Part shown: positions 1 to 8,092 of the stretch, in pieces
Numbering within the stretch: the first letter of the stretch is position 1
Layout: every line of letters begins with the position of its first letter
From: Emticicia sp. C21
Lineage (GTDB): Bacteria > Bacteroidota > Bacteroidia > Cytophagales > Spirosomataceae
DNA length: 64,000 nucleotides
Assembly: GCF_003418935.1 (NCBI RefSeq)
Contig: NZ_QVMT01000001.1
Location: 310,001-374,000 of the forward strand
Direction of reading: 5' to 3'
Translations under genes and position numbers: made by a program
The notes under the pieces: model-generated
Seen by the model: the letters and a program-made list of their open reading frames with translations, nothing else
Database searches by the model: none
Told to the model about the DNA's origin: nothing

Positions 1-298
1 CTCCTCTGTCATTACCTATACCACCTTCCGACCAGGCTTTAACAGAAGGCATATTGCTATCTGTTTCGGTTAATAATTTTACCCATTTTTTGCCATTATA
101 AAAACGCAGACAATCAAAAGTCAGATCAATAGCCATATTACCTTTTTGAGGAGCTGGTAATGCCAGAATATCCTCATAACTCAGGCTAGGCCAACTACTC
201 CCGGCAGGCGTAATACCACTGGGTAGAATAGTAACATTCTGTGCTAAACTGCACAAACTCAGTAAACAAAAACAAACAGCTTGTAATAGAGATTTCAT
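1..298 (-). CDS. Secreted protein, N-terminal fragment (possible SBBP beta-propeller)
   Basis: The gene starts at ATG 298 on the minus strand and runs off the left edge of the window, so only about 99 residues are visible. Residues 1-20 form a signal peptide ending in LCSLAQ. A region with IDLTFDCLRFYNGKKWVKL follows, and the visible end reads VKAWSEGGIGNDRG. The W..GG.GND.G pattern is how SBBP-type beta-propeller repeats of secreted Bacteroidota proteins begin, so a propeller may follow outside the window. That assignment is inference from one repeat start. Localisation outside the inner membrane is well supported by the signal peptide. Confidence 0.6.
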   Translation of the reverse strand, partial: MKSLLQAVCFCLLSLCSLAQNVTILPSGITPAGSSWPSLSYEDILALPAPQKGNMAIDLTFDCLRFYNGKKWVKLLTETDSNMPSVKAWSEGGIGNDRG

Positions 299-320
299 AA
301 GTTTAGAAAAGATTTTATTA

Positions 321-350
321 AAAAACTCATCAAAACTATGGTGAGTTTTT
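321..350. repeat. Hairpin in the leader of the 298 gene
   Basis: AAAAACTCA (321-329) and TGAGTTTTT (342-350) form a perfect 9-bp stem with a 12-nt loop, just upstream of the minus-strand start at 298. It has the A/T-flanked form of a terminator, but no plus-strand gene ends here, so its role is unknown. Confidence 0.4.
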
Positions 351-385
351 GCCCCATTTCTAAAATCTTTGAATTATCATTTCAT

Positions 386-445
386 AATTTTATCGGTTGG
401 TACATAAGAGTTTAAGGCATTAGAAGAGAATTTTATCGGATGGTA
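386..445. promoter_or_regulatory. 17-bp direct repeat, possible regulator sites
   Basis: The 17-mer AATTTTATCGGTTGGTA (386-402) recurs at 429-445 with one mismatch (A for T in the middle). The two copies are 43 bp apart, about four helical turns, so they would lie on the same face of the DNA. They sit 90-150 bp upstream of the secreted-protein start at 298 and 200 bp upstream of argS. Binding-site function is inference. Confidence 0.4.
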
Positions 446-596
446 AATAGATGGATAAATGCTAATATATTGGCTGGTTGTTTAATAATCCTATTATTTA
501 ATAATTGTCCAAAATTCGTTAAAAAATATACGCATTTTTGTATACAGTAGTCCGCACTTTTTTGTTTATGAATACGTTATTTTGCACAAAAAACAT

Positions 597-604
597 TACT
601 TTTG
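597..604 (+). promoter_or_regulatory. Candidate -7 box for argS
   Basis: TACTTTTG matches the Bacteroidota TANNTTTG -7 consensus and lies about 40 nt upstream of the chosen argS start at 646. The nearest upstream TTTG (581-584) is only 12 nt away, too close for the usual 17-23 nt, so only the -7 element is supported. If it is used, the longer reading frame upstream of 646 would not be in the transcript. Confidence 0.35.
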
Positions 605-645
605 CAGAAAAAATCCGCTTCAGACAGAAGCGCATTTCACAATCT

Positions 646-2421
646 ATGAATATCGAATCATCATTAAAGTCTGCTATCAAGCAAGCCTTATCAGCGCTAT
701 TTCAAGTTGAAGAAGAAGTAGTTTTACAACCTACCAAGAGTGATTTTGAAGGAAACTATACCTATGTGGTTTTTCCTTTAGTAAAACAACTCCGAAAAAG
801 TCCGGCTGATATTGCCAATGCCATTGCAGATTATCTAAAAACCAACACAAATTATATTAAGAGTTATAATGTAGTTCAGGGCTTTCTGAACCTGGTTTTG
901 GCCGATGAAGTATGGTTTAATACATTAAACGGTATTCTAGCCGAAGAAAGCTTCGGTGTTTTACCTAAGAATAACCAATCAGTAATGGTTGAGTATTCAT
1001 CGCCTAATACTAATAAACCACTGCACTTAGGACACTTAAGAAATAATTTTTTAGGGTTTTCGGTATCTAGAATATTAGAAGCTAATGGCTACGATGTAGT
1101 AAAAACCTGTCTGGTAAATGACCGTGGGGTACACATCTGTAAGTCTATGTGGGCTTATCAGCAATTTGGTAATGGCGAAACGCCCGAGTCATCTGGCTTA
1201 AAAGGTGACCATCTGGCTGGTAAATACTATGTTATTTTCGACAAGCATTATAAAGTTGAGATTGAAGCCTTGGTGAAAGGCGGTTTGAGCGAAGAAGAAG
1301 CCAAGAAAAATGCGCCGGCCATGAAAGCCGTACAAGAAATGCTGATTAAATGGGAACAAGGTGATGAAGAAACAATAGCGCTATGGCGTAAAATGAACGA
1401 CTGGGTATTTGCAGGATTCAACGAAACTTACCAAAAAATCGGTGTATCGTTTGATAAAACCTATTATGAATCAAATACCTATCTATTAGGGAAAGATATT
1501 GTAGAAGAAGGTTTAGCTTATGGCGTTTTCTTCAAAAAAGATAATGGTAGCGTATGGATTGATTTGAAAGAAGAAGGACTTGATGAGAAACTGGTGCTTC
1601 GTGCGGACGGTACTTCGGTATATATTACACAGGATTTAGGTACCACCGATTTAAAGTTTAAAGACTATAATATCAGCAAAGCTATCTGGGTAGTAGGTAA
1701 TGAACAGGATTACCACTTTGAGGTACTTTTTGCTATCATGAAAAAACTGGGTCGCAATTATGCAGATGGTTGTTATCACCTGAGCTACGGAATGGTGGAA
1801 TTACCTCAAGGCAAAATGAAATCTCGTGAAGGTACTGTAGTAGATGCGGATGATCTGGTAGCTGAAATGATAGAAACAGCCGAAGTGACAACCCGTGAGC
1901 GTGGCAAGATTGATGATTTTACGAAAGAAGAAGCTGATGCCTTATTCCGGATGATTGCCTTAGGTGCTTTGAAATACTTTTTATTAAAGGTGGATCCGAA
2001 GAAAAAAATGCTATTTAACCCGGCAGATTCAATTAGTTTTGAAGGGAATACAGGGCCATTTATTCAGTATACCCATGCACGTATCTGTTCTATTTTACGT
2101 AAAGCTGCTTCTCAGGGTTTAGAAGCAAGTAGTAAGGTAAAGGTTGTTGATATTAATAAATATGAGTCCGATTTAATTTTCGTTTTAAATGATTATCCGA
2201 ATGCAGTTAAGAAAGCAGGTGAAGAGTATGAACCATCCGCAATTGCCAATTATGTTTATGAACTAGCTAAATCCGGTAATCAATTCCTACAAAACGTATA
2301 TGTTATGCATGAAGAAGACCTTGGTAAAAAATTATTCCGTCTGGCATTAATAAAATCGGTTTCGGAAACAATTCGCAAAGCAACTGCGTTATTAGGCATA
2401 GAAGTACCGAACCGAATGTAA
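646..2421 (+). CDS. argS: Arginyl-tRNA synthetase
   Basis: Class Ia arginyl-tRNA synthetase, 591 aa, cytoplasmic; it charges tRNA-Arg using ATP. An N-terminal additional domain (about residues 1-110) is followed by the catalytic Rossmann fold. VEYSSPNTNKPLHLGHLRN contains the HIGH-type motif (HLGH, residues 127-130), and GKMKSREG near residue 390 is the KMSK-type loop. A C-terminal anticodon-binding helical domain contains NTGPFIQYTHARICSIL. The frame is open back to 538, but start 646 (MNIESSLKSAI) is the normal family N-terminus and lies just downstream of a -7 box. A thioredoxin-fold peroxidase gene follows after 39 bp and may be co-transcribed. Confidence 0.96.
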   Translation: MNIESSLKSAIKQALSALFQVEEEVVLQPTKSDFEGNYTYVVFPLVKQLRKSPADIANAIADYLKTNTNYIKSYNVVQGFLNLVLADEVWFNTLNGILAEESFGVLPKNNQSVMVEYSSPNTNKPLHLGHLRNNFLGFSVSRILEANGYDVVKTCLVNDRGVHICKSMWAYQQFGNGETPESSGLKGDHLAGKYYVIFDKHYKVEIEALVKGGLSEEEAKKNAPAMKAVQEMLIKWEQGDEETIALWRKMNDWVFAGFNETYQKIGVSFDKTYYESNTYLLGKDIVEEGLAYGVFFKKDNGSVWIDLKEEGLDEKLVLRADGTSVYITQDLGTTDLKFKDYNISKAIWVVGNEQDYHFEVLFAIMKKLGRNYADGCYHLSYGMVELPQGKMKSREGTVVDADDLVAEMIETAEVTTRERGKIDDFTKEEADALFRMIALGALKYFLLKVDPKKKMLFNPADSISFEGNTGPFIQYTHARICSILRKAASQGLEASSKVKVVDINKYESDLIFVLNDYPNAVKKAGEEYEPSAIANYVYELAKSGNQFLQNVYVMHEEDLGKKLFRLALIKSVSETIRKATALLGIEVPNRM

Positions 2422-2460
2422 TACCTAAATCTTTCAATCCGTTCTAAATAATTCAAACCA

Positions 2461-3063
2461 ATGAAAAAGACACTCATTTTAGCATCATTAGCCCTTATCA
2501 CTATTGTCGGAGTTATGAGTTTCCGTACTATCAGTAATATTTACTCTAGTAAGGGACTAGGACGTCCGGCATCAGCGGAGGCAAAAGGTTCGTTTTATGA
2601 TTATTCGTTGAAATCGCTTGATGGCAAACAAACCATCGATTTTAGCAAATATAAAGGCAAAAAAGTTGTGGTATTGAACGTAGCATCTAAATGTGGATTT
2701 ACACCACAATATGCCGACTGGCAGGCTTTTCATAAACAATATGGTGACAAGATTGTGGTTTTGGGTATTCCGGCCAACAACTTTAAATCTCAAGAACCGG
2801 GTTCTAACGAAGAAATCGCTACTTTCTGCGAAAAGAACTATGGCGTAACATTCCAGATGCTAGAGAAAGTGAGTGTTTTGGGAGAAGACCAACACCCATT
2901 GTACAAATGGTTGAGCCACAAAGATTTGAACGGATGGAATGATAGCGCACCAACCTGGAATTTCTGTAAATATGTAATCAACGAAAAAGGTGAATTGACT
3001 AATTTCTTCAACTCTAAAGTAACTCCTGCTAACGAAGAGTTTAAGAAAGCCGTTGGAATTTAA
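2461..3063 (+). CDS. Glutathione peroxidase family protein
   Basis: Thiol peroxidase of the glutathione peroxidase family, 200 aa, which reduces hydroperoxides. The peroxidatic residue is Cys in ASKCGFT (not selenocysteine). The other tetrad residues are visible: Gln in SQEPGSNEE, and Trp and Asn in TWNFCKY. In bacteria such Cys-GPx enzymes usually take electrons from thioredoxin. A hydrophobic N-terminal stretch (residues 3-20) looks like a signal anchor or signal peptide, so the enzyme is probably exported or membrane-tethered in the periplasm. A resolving-Cys assignment is not attempted. It lies 39 bp after argS on the same strand. Confidence 0.88.
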   Translation: MKKTLILASLALITIVGVMSFRTISNIYSSKGLGRPASAEAKGSFYDYSLKSLDGKQTIDFSKYKGKKVVVLNVASKCGFTPQYADWQAFHKQYGDKIVVLGIPANNFKSQEPGSNEEIATFCEKNYGVTFQMLEKVSVLGEDQHPLYKWLSHKDLNGWNDSAPTWNFCKYVINEKGELTNFFNSKVTPANEEFKKAVGI

Positions 3064-3084
3064 TAATATTGCAACACATTTGTG

Positions 3085-3092
3085 TAATTTTG
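3085..3092 (+). promoter_or_regulatory. Candidate -7 box for menA
   Basis: TAATTTTG matches TANNTTTG and sits 50 nt upstream of the menA start chosen at 3143. The nearest TTG (3069-3071) is only 13 nt upstream, so the -33 element is not convincing. Confidence 0.35.
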
Positions 3093-3142
3093 CAACAGCG
3101 TGAATGTTCTTTCACGCTGTTGTCATTTTATATGCTTGTATC

Positions 3143-4024
3143 ATGAAAAACTGGCTCTCTGCTGCCCGCCCCCGAACATTACCTTTATCACTGTCAAGTA
3201 TTCTGATGGGCAGTTTTCTGGCTGCTTCTGCCGGACAATTCAACTGGCTTATTTTCGCTTTCTGTTGCCTCACTACCATAGCCTTGCAAGTACTCTCAAA
3301 CTTCGCCAATGATTATGGCGATACCCAGAATGGTGCAGATTTAGCCGGACGTGTTGGTCCGCAAAGAGCGGTGCAATCTGGGGCTATTACACCCAAGCAA
3401 ATGCTTAACGGCATTATAGTATTGGCTATCATCTGTTTGGGTTTTGGCATATCACTTTTATATTTTGCGTTCAGAGGTGCATCTGCCAATCAATTCTGGG
3501 GCTTTTTGGGGCTTGGTTTACTTTGTATGCTAGCTGCTTATACCTATACTGCAGGCAAAAAGCCTTATGGTTACGCAGGCTTAGGGGACATATCTGTATT
3601 AATATTTTTTGGATTGGTTGGCGTATTGGGCAGTAATTATTTATATACCAAAACTTTCGATTGGGTTAATCTTCTTCCTGCCTTAAGCTGTGGTTTCTTT
3701 GCCACTGGGGTATTAAACATCAATAATATCAGAGATATTGAGTCTGATACCCGTGCGGGTAAAAAGACTATTCCTGCCCGTTTAGGACGGGAAACTGCCA
3801 TCAAATATCATTGGTTTCTGTTGATTGCAGGCATGGTTAGTATATTAATTTTCAGCCTTTTAAAAGAGCAATATGCCATTCTTTATGTGCTTTGTTTCCC
3901 GTTGTTCTTCATTAATGGTATTAAGGTATCAAAACTTCCAAATCCAGACCCAATGTTGAAGCAAATGTCTCTTTCTACTCTGGCATTTGTGTTATTATTT
4001 GGTATTGGGCAGTTGCTTTTGTAA
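3143..4024 (+). CDS. menA: 1,4-dihydroxy-2-naphthoate polyprenyltransferase
   Basis: UbiA-superfamily integral membrane prenyltransferase, 293 aa; it joins a polyprenyl chain to 1,4-dihydroxy-2-naphthoate in menaquinone synthesis. The first Asp-rich motif is in NFANDYGDTQNGAD, followed by GPQRAVQSG, which is typical of MenA. The second is in NINNIRDIESDTRAGKKT. About eight or nine transmembrane helices are apparent. The frame is open from 3104, but MKNWLSAARPRTLPLS at 3143 is the usual MenA N-terminus. No other men genes lie nearby. A hairpin terminator shared with the convergent lipoprotein gene follows. Confidence 0.92.
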   Translation: MKNWLSAARPRTLPLSLSSILMGSFLAASAGQFNWLIFAFCCLTTIALQVLSNFANDYGDTQNGADLAGRVGPQRAVQSGAITPKQMLNGIIVLAIICLGFGISLLYFAFRGASANQFWGFLGLGLLCMLAAYTYTAGKKPYGYAGLGDISVLIFFGLVGVLGSNYLYTKTFDWVNLLPALSCGFFATGVLNINNIRDIESDTRAGKKTIPARLGRETAIKYHWFLLIAGMVSILIFSLLKEQYAILYVLCFPLFFINGIKVSKLPNPDPMLKQMSLSTLAFVLLFGIGQLLL

Positions 4025-4050
4025 GAAATTGAACCTTTACCGGATTATAT

Positions 4051-4083
4051 GAAGAAAGCTGCCTCAAAAGGGCAGCTTCTTTT
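4051..4083. terminator. Bidirectional terminator between menA and the OmpA lipoprotein
   Basis: AAGCTGCC (4056-4063) pairs with GGCAGCTT (4071-4078) across a 7-nt loop, with CTTTT on the plus side and A/G-rich DNA on the other. It lies between two convergent genes. Confidence 0.75.
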
Positions 4084-4105
4084 AGATTAAAACCTCAAAA
4101 ATAAA

Positions 4106-4714
4106 CTATTTACTTGCAACCTGAATTTTAGATGCTAAAAATTTCTTTTCGTTAGCTCTGATTTTTACCAATACACGTCTGTTTTTGCGACGACCCTCTG
4201 GTGTTTCATTGCTTTCTACCGGTCGAGTAGCTCCATATCCGGCAATTGCCAGCCTATCTGATACTAATCCCTGCGATTTCATATATAAGGCTACTGATTT
4301 GGCTCGGTTTTCTGACAATTTCTTGTTTTTCAACTGATTACCACTACTATCAGCATGTCCTTCAATAAATACCTCTGTATAAGGATATCGATTTAAAACA
4401 CCTGATACCTCATTCAATAAATTCTTGGCATCAGGTGTCAGTTGCTCTGAGTTTGACTCAAAGTAAAAATCCGGTTGAAAGGTAATATTAATCCCTTCTC
4501 CTGTTCGGAAAACCTCTGCTTTACCTGTAGTAGCGCTGACTAAATCAGTAGATAGTTTGTCAAGCATCTTGGCAATTTTTGAAGCTGCATCTGCTGCTTC
4601 CGGGTCTTTTTTACGACCACTCGCTGTGTCTTGTGAAGTTTTTTTGGCTGAATTGCATGAGGCGAATAACACTATAACAATAGCCACGCCTGACAAAAGA
4701 CGGAGTACTTTCAT
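4106..4714 (-). CDS. OmpA-family peptidoglycan-binding lipoprotein
   Basis: 202 aa. The N-terminus has a lipoprotein signal with lipobox LFASC, so Cys20 is the likely lipidated residue. Residues about 85-190 are an OmpA-like domain: FEGHADSSG-type core (VFIEGHADSSGNQLKNKKL), then LSENRAKSVALYM and RRKNRRVLVKI, the residues that bind the diaminopimelate of peptidoglycan. The protein should tether the outer membrane to the cell wall. It is monocistronic and transcribed away from the TPR gene. The promoter region contains CCGATAAAATT (4818-4828), the reverse complement of the core of the direct repeats at 386-445. Confidence 0.88.
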   Translation of the reverse strand: MKVLRLLSGVAIVIVLFASCNSAKKTSQDTASGRKKDPEAADAASKIAKMLDKLSTDLVSATTGKAEVFRTGEGINITFQPDFYFESNSEQLTPDAKNLLNEVSGVLNRYPYTEVFIEGHADSSGNQLKNKKLSENRAKSVALYMKSQGLVSDRLAIAGYGATRPVESNETPEGRRKNRRVLVKIRANEKKFLASKIQVASK

Positions 4715-4880
4715 GATTTTAGGAAATTTTTAGCAACGTAAGTAAGGAGTTCTGCACTGGGCAAAACTTAAATTAAAGTAAAATTGCTAAAAAACAATTG
4801 AAAATTGCAAGTATTTACCGATAAAATTTAAGTTTTGCTGATTAAGTGGTATTCTTAACAAATTCTTTTCAGAAAATTCA

Positions 4881-4910
4881 TTGAGTAAAGCCCTTTAAAA
4901 TTTATCTTTG
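4881..4910 (+). promoter_or_regulatory. Bacteroidota-type promoter of the TPR gene
   Basis: TTG (4881-4883), 19 nt, then TATCTTTG (4903-4910) is an exact match to the TTG-N19-TANNTTTG consensus. Transcription should start near 4917, which favours the coding start at 4970 over the upstream ATG at 4922. Confidence 0.75.
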
Positions 4911-4969
4911 TTGTTCAAATTATGTTCAATCGCATCGTAATTACTTCCTCCAAAACGCTTAAACTCTCT

Positions 4970-6316
4970 ATGAAAAACCGTTTTTTCTCCTTATGCTTCC
5001 TAATAGCAGTTTTATGTGTGTCTCAAACTTATGCACAGCAGACTGCCTCTGAGTATTTTGATATTGGTGTCAACAAAAGTAAAGCCGGCGACTTTGTAGG
5101 TGCTTCCCAAGCCTATAGCACAGCTATCGCTATGAATCCAGACAATCCAAGCAGCTATTTCAACCGTGGGTTGGCTAAACAACAACTAAAAGACCACCGT
5201 GGGGCAATTCTTGATTTTGATAAAACTATTGATCTTGACCCTAAAAATTCTTTAGCCTATCTATATCGGGGCAAAAGTAAAGGTGAACAGGATGACCATA
5301 GATCCGCCTTACAAGATTATAATCGTACCATTGAATTGAGTCCTGAAGATGCCCTTGCTTATTTGGCTAGAGGCACCACTAGAGCCAAACTATTGGATTA
5401 CCGCCGTGCTATTCAGGATTTCAGCAAAGTGATTGAAGTAAATACAGAAGATATCAATAAATTTCAGGCATATTATTCTCGTGGCGCCTGCAAATCACGT
5501 TTAGAAGATTTTCAAGGCAGTATTGCTGATTTTACTAAGGCAATCGACATGAACCCTAAGCGTTCACAGACTTTTGCCAGCCGTGGTTTCAGCCGTTTGC
5601 GGATCAATGACTTTACAGGAGCCATTAAAGATTTTGATGAAGCTATTAAACTGAATCCTGAAGATGGTGAGTCATTATACAACCGTGGTTTCAGCAAAAC
5701 TAAAATTGACGATTTCAGAGGAGCCATTAGTGATTACGACAAAGCCATTGTACTTGACCCACAAAATGTAAGAGCTTTCTATGGACGTGGTTTTGCTAAC
5801 AGTAAATTAAATAACCAGAAAGATGCTATTAATGACCTGACTAAAGCTATCGAAATCAATAATGTAAATATTGATTCGAAAGTAGTTTATAGCGGACGTA
5901 TCAATAAAAACATCCTAGATGAATTGCGTAATGTAGTTCAGGAAAAAGGTAAAATCAATGAGTTTTCAGACGACCGCTCCGAAGCTTATTATAGCCGTAG
6001 TGTAGCCAAATTCAAAAATGGTGATGCTAAGGGGGCTATTACAGATTTGAACAAATCAATTGAATTGAACCCTACATATGCCGAAGCTTATTTCTATCGT
6101 GGGTTTGTACGCTCATCAACTGGTGCACAAAAGGAAGCCTTACAAGATTGTTCAAACGCTATTAAATTAAATCCTAAATATAGCGAAGCTTTCTATGTAA
6201 GAGGAATCATCAAACACGCTTTAGGCGATGAAAACGGTGGCTGCTACGATTTAAGCCGTGCCGGAGAATTAGGATATTCAGCCGCTTACAATGTAATACG
6301 CGAATATTGTAACTAA
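4970..6316 (+). CDS. Secreted tetratricopeptide-repeat protein
   Basis: 448 aa from ATG 4970. Residues 1-23 are a signal peptide ending in QTYAQQ. Nearly all the rest is TPR repeats of the pattern AY..RG..K...D...A..D...AIELNP, about ten copies; the stretch around NNVNIDSKVVYSGRINKNILDELRN interrupts the array. TPR arrays mediate protein-protein contacts, and secreted ones in Bacteroidota are common in the periplasm or on the outer membrane. The partner is unknown. An upstream in-frame ATG at 4922 would only add 16 residues before the signal peptide and lies at the predicted transcription start. A hairpin terminator follows. Confidence 0.85.
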   Translation: MKNRFFSLCFLIAVLCVSQTYAQQTASEYFDIGVNKSKAGDFVGASQAYSTAIAMNPDNPSSYFNRGLAKQQLKDHRGAILDFDKTIDLDPKNSLAYLYRGKSKGEQDDHRSALQDYNRTIELSPEDALAYLARGTTRAKLLDYRRAIQDFSKVIEVNTEDINKFQAYYSRGACKSRLEDFQGSIADFTKAIDMNPKRSQTFASRGFSRLRINDFTGAIKDFDEAIKLNPEDGESLYNRGFSKTKIDDFRGAISDYDKAIVLDPQNVRAFYGRGFANSKLNNQKDAINDLTKAIEINNVNIDSKVVYSGRINKNILDELRNVVQEKGKINEFSDDRSEAYYSRSVAKFKNGDAKGAITDLNKSIELNPTYAEAYFYRGFVRSSTGAQKEALQDCSNAIKLNPKYSEAFYVRGIIKHALGDENGGCYDLSRAGELGYSAAYNVIREYCN

Positions 6317-6343
6317 GATTTTTTGCTTATTAAAGTATCATTT

Positions 6344-6368
6344 AGCCCTGCCTTTTGGTGGGGCTTTT
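6344..6368 (+). terminator. Terminator of the TPR gene
   Basis: AGCCCTGCC (6344-6352) pairs with GGTGGGGCT (6357-6365), including two G-T pairs, around a TTTT loop and followed by TTT. It lies 27 bp after the TPR stop codon. Confidence 0.75.
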
Positions 6369-6464
6369 AATTTTGAAGGCTTTTTCAAATGATTCTTTAA
6401 CAGAAATCATATTAATCACAGAAATTTACTGTATAATTGATTATTAAATGTTAAGCTACCCAAA

Positions 6465-6789
6465 ATGACTAAATATTTACTGCCTGTTACTTTTCCTTCA
6501 AAATTCCATAAAACTATTTTTACCTGGCACTACGGAATCCTTTTATGCCTGTTATTTTTTATTTCAGTTCGAGGTTTTCCCCAGCAGGAACAACTGATTC
6601 AGAAAGAATTCTTTTTTAAACGAACTTTCTTATCGATTTATTGAGGGTGTAGGCAAGATGAACCAGAAAATCATCTACTCTGGAATTAATATTAATGACT
6701 AAGGTTCCTTTAAACCATCAAATGTTTGGATATCTGATGGAAATGGCGAAAAGACTAAACTTCTGAAAGACTCCCTCTCAAGTGATTAA
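6465..6789 (+). pseudogene. Frameshifted remnant of a membrane-anchored protein (MTKYLL family)
   Basis: ATG 6465 opens a 59-codon frame with a hydrophobic segment (GILLCLLFFISVRG) that stops at 6644. The next frame, entered around the T6 run at 6612-6617, continues with LNELSYRFIEGVGKMNQKI and ISDGNGEKTKLLKDSLSS before a stop at 6787, and is broken once by TAA at 6700. One frameshift plus one nonsense codon would restore about 107 residues, so this looks like a decaying gene. The start MTKYLL is shared with the shorter remnant at 6994. Function is unknown. Confidence 0.5.
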
Positions 6790-6943
6790 ATAATATTACT
6801 TACACTACAAATTTCTTTAGCTTTCAGATTTATCTACTGATATTCTGAATAAAGCCCACGAGCATACTTCTATTCACTCGTAAAGCCATTCTCCGATTTT
6901 AAAAAGGAATAATATTAGTTGGTTAAAAAATAAACTGATACCG

Positions 6944-6975
6944 TTTGATAATTTCATGCAATTTTAGTAGTATTG
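6944..6975 (+). promoter_or_regulatory. Candidate promoter, first copy of the GCAATT..AGTAGTAT element
   Basis: TTTG (6944-6947), 20 nt, then TAGTATTG (6968-6975) is one mismatch from TANNTTTG. It overlaps GCAATTTTAGTAGTAT (6958-6973), which recurs almost exactly as GCAATTAGTAGTAT at 7645-7658, 35 bp before the second LytTR gene. The repeat suggests that duplicated promoter and gene units built this region. Confidence 0.4.
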
Positions 6976-6993
6976 TTATCAAATAACTTTTCT

Positions 6994-7100
6994 ATGACTA
7001 AATACCTGCTTAAAACTGTTGTTCCCTTCAATCGGAAAAGCATTGGTTAATGCATGCCGTATTGAACCTATGGGTCGTTAGTCTCTCCCACTTCTTATAA
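6994..7100 (+). pseudogene. Second decayed MTKYLL remnant
   Basis: ATG 6994 gives MTKYLLKTVVPFNRKSIG and then a stop at 7050. The next frame gives LMHAVLNLWVVSLSHFL, a hydrophobic stretch in the same relative place as the membrane segment of the 6465 remnant. The shared MTKYLL start and matching layout suggest a second, more decayed copy. No intact member is present in the window. Confidence 0.35.
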
Positions 7101-7180
7101 ACTCAAATCTATTTTCTTGCTACATGGCACAGAATAGATATGCCTTTTTATACCTGATTTTTACCTAAAACACTTTTACT

Positions 7181-7516
7181 ATGACTACTCCTTTACCTAA
7201 TCCCGTTATTTTTCTTAACAAAAGAACAATGGTATATGCCAACGAAATAACATTGGTGGAAGCCGATGTTAATTATATCAAAATTCATTTTGAAGAAAAA
7301 GCACCTTTAATGATAGCTGTTACTCTTAAAAAAATTGAGTCATTATTTGAAGAGCATGGGTTTCTTCGCATTCACAAGAAATTCCTTATCAACCTCAGCT
7401 ATGCCAATTCCGCTCTTTTAAAAAACGAAACTATTAATTTCCCGGGTAATGTATCAATAAAAGTTTCCCGTAGAAAAAGGAGTACTTTAAGGAAGAATTT
7501 AAAGAAACAAAAGTAA
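7181..7516 (+). CDS. Stand-alone LytTR DNA-binding protein, copy 1
   Basis: 111 aa, almost entirely one LytTR domain: YANEITLVEADVNYIKIHF, then LKKIESLFEEHGFLRIHKKFLINL and the terminal IKVSRRKRSTLRKNLKK. The family (AgrA/LytR C-terminal domain) binds direct repeats and bends DNA. There is no receiver domain, so activity is not set by phosphorylation of this polypeptide. It is paralogous to the next gene, with similar length and motifs throughout. The 130 bp upstream is decayed sequence. Confidence 0.85.
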   Translation: MTTPLPNPVIFLNKRTMVYANEITLVEADVNYIKIHFEEKAPLMIAVTLKKIESLFEEHGFLRIHKKFLINLSYANSALLKNETINFPGNVSIKVSRRKRSTLRKNLKKQK

Positions 7517-7633
7517 ATGCAAGAATCAGTGAATAATAGGTTAATTCTGTATCCGAAATTTAACCTATTATTTACCTTGAATCTGTTAAACTCTCTCTCT
7601 TTAAATATCTTTATTCGTAAAGCTGAATAAGTA

Positions 7634-7660
7634 TTGTTTCTTCAGCAATTAGTAGTATAT
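7634..7660 (+). promoter_or_regulatory. Candidate promoter of LytTR copy 2, second AGTAGTAT element
   Basis: GCAATTAGTAGTAT (7645-7658) repeats the element at 6958-6973. A TTG lies at 7634-7636, and TAGTATAT (7653-7660) is at a -7-like position 16 nt downstream. The next start codon is at 7693. Confidence 0.35.
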
Positions 7661-7692
7661 TTACTGCTATTGTGACTTAACACACTTATGCT

Positions 7693-8025
7693 ATGACTCA
7701 GCTTCCGACCAGTTCAATGGTCTTTTTCAACAAAAAAACAAAAGTTTGTATCAACGAGATATTACTTCTGGAGGGGAACATTAATTATACTATTGTTCAT
7801 TTGAAAGAAAAAAGTCCTTTATTAATTGCCCTTACATTAAAGAAAGTAGAGTCTTTATTGAAAGACCATGGTTTTATGCGTATCCATAAAAGTTTCTTAT
7901 TGAATATGAGCTATGCAGACAGTTCTTTATTAACTAATAATCAGATCCTGTCTCAAAAGAATATTGCTATTAAAATTTCTCGCAGAAAGAGGAATGAACT
8001 AAAAGAGCGTTTATCAGCGGCGTAG
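7693..8025 (+). CDS. Stand-alone LytTR DNA-binding protein, copy 2
   Basis: 110 aa, a single LytTR domain aligned end to end with the 7181 gene: INEILLLEGNINYTIVHL, LKKVESLLKDHGFMRIHKSFLLNMSYADSSLL and IKISRRKRNELKERL. The tandem pair probably arose by duplication. It is followed by a strong terminator shared with the convergent ligase gene. Target genes are unknown. Confidence 0.85.
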   Translation: MTQLPTSSMVFFNKKTKVCINEILLLEGNINYTIVHLKEKSPLLIALTLKKVESLLKDHGFMRIHKSFLLNMSYADSSLLTNNQILSQKNIAIKISRRKRNELKERLSAA

Positions 8026-8036
8026 ATATTATATAT

Positions 8037-8074
8037 AAGAAAGCAGCCTGTTAATTCCAACCGGCTGCTTTCTT
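8037..8074. terminator. Bidirectional terminator between LytTR copy 2 and the ligase-like gene
   Basis: AAGAAAGCAGCC (8037-8048) and GGCTGCTTTCTT (8063-8074) form a perfect 12-bp stem between two convergent genes. Confidence 0.8.
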
Positions 8075-8092
8075 ATGTATAGCATTATATCT

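Noticed and set aside
581-604. Full promoter (TTTG plus TANNTTTG) for argS
   Set aside because: The two boxes are only 12 nt apart, too short for the sigma factor; only the -7 element was kept.
538-645. 36-residue extension of arginyl-tRNA synthetase
   Set aside because: It spans the -7 box at 597-604 and would precede the normal family N-terminus.
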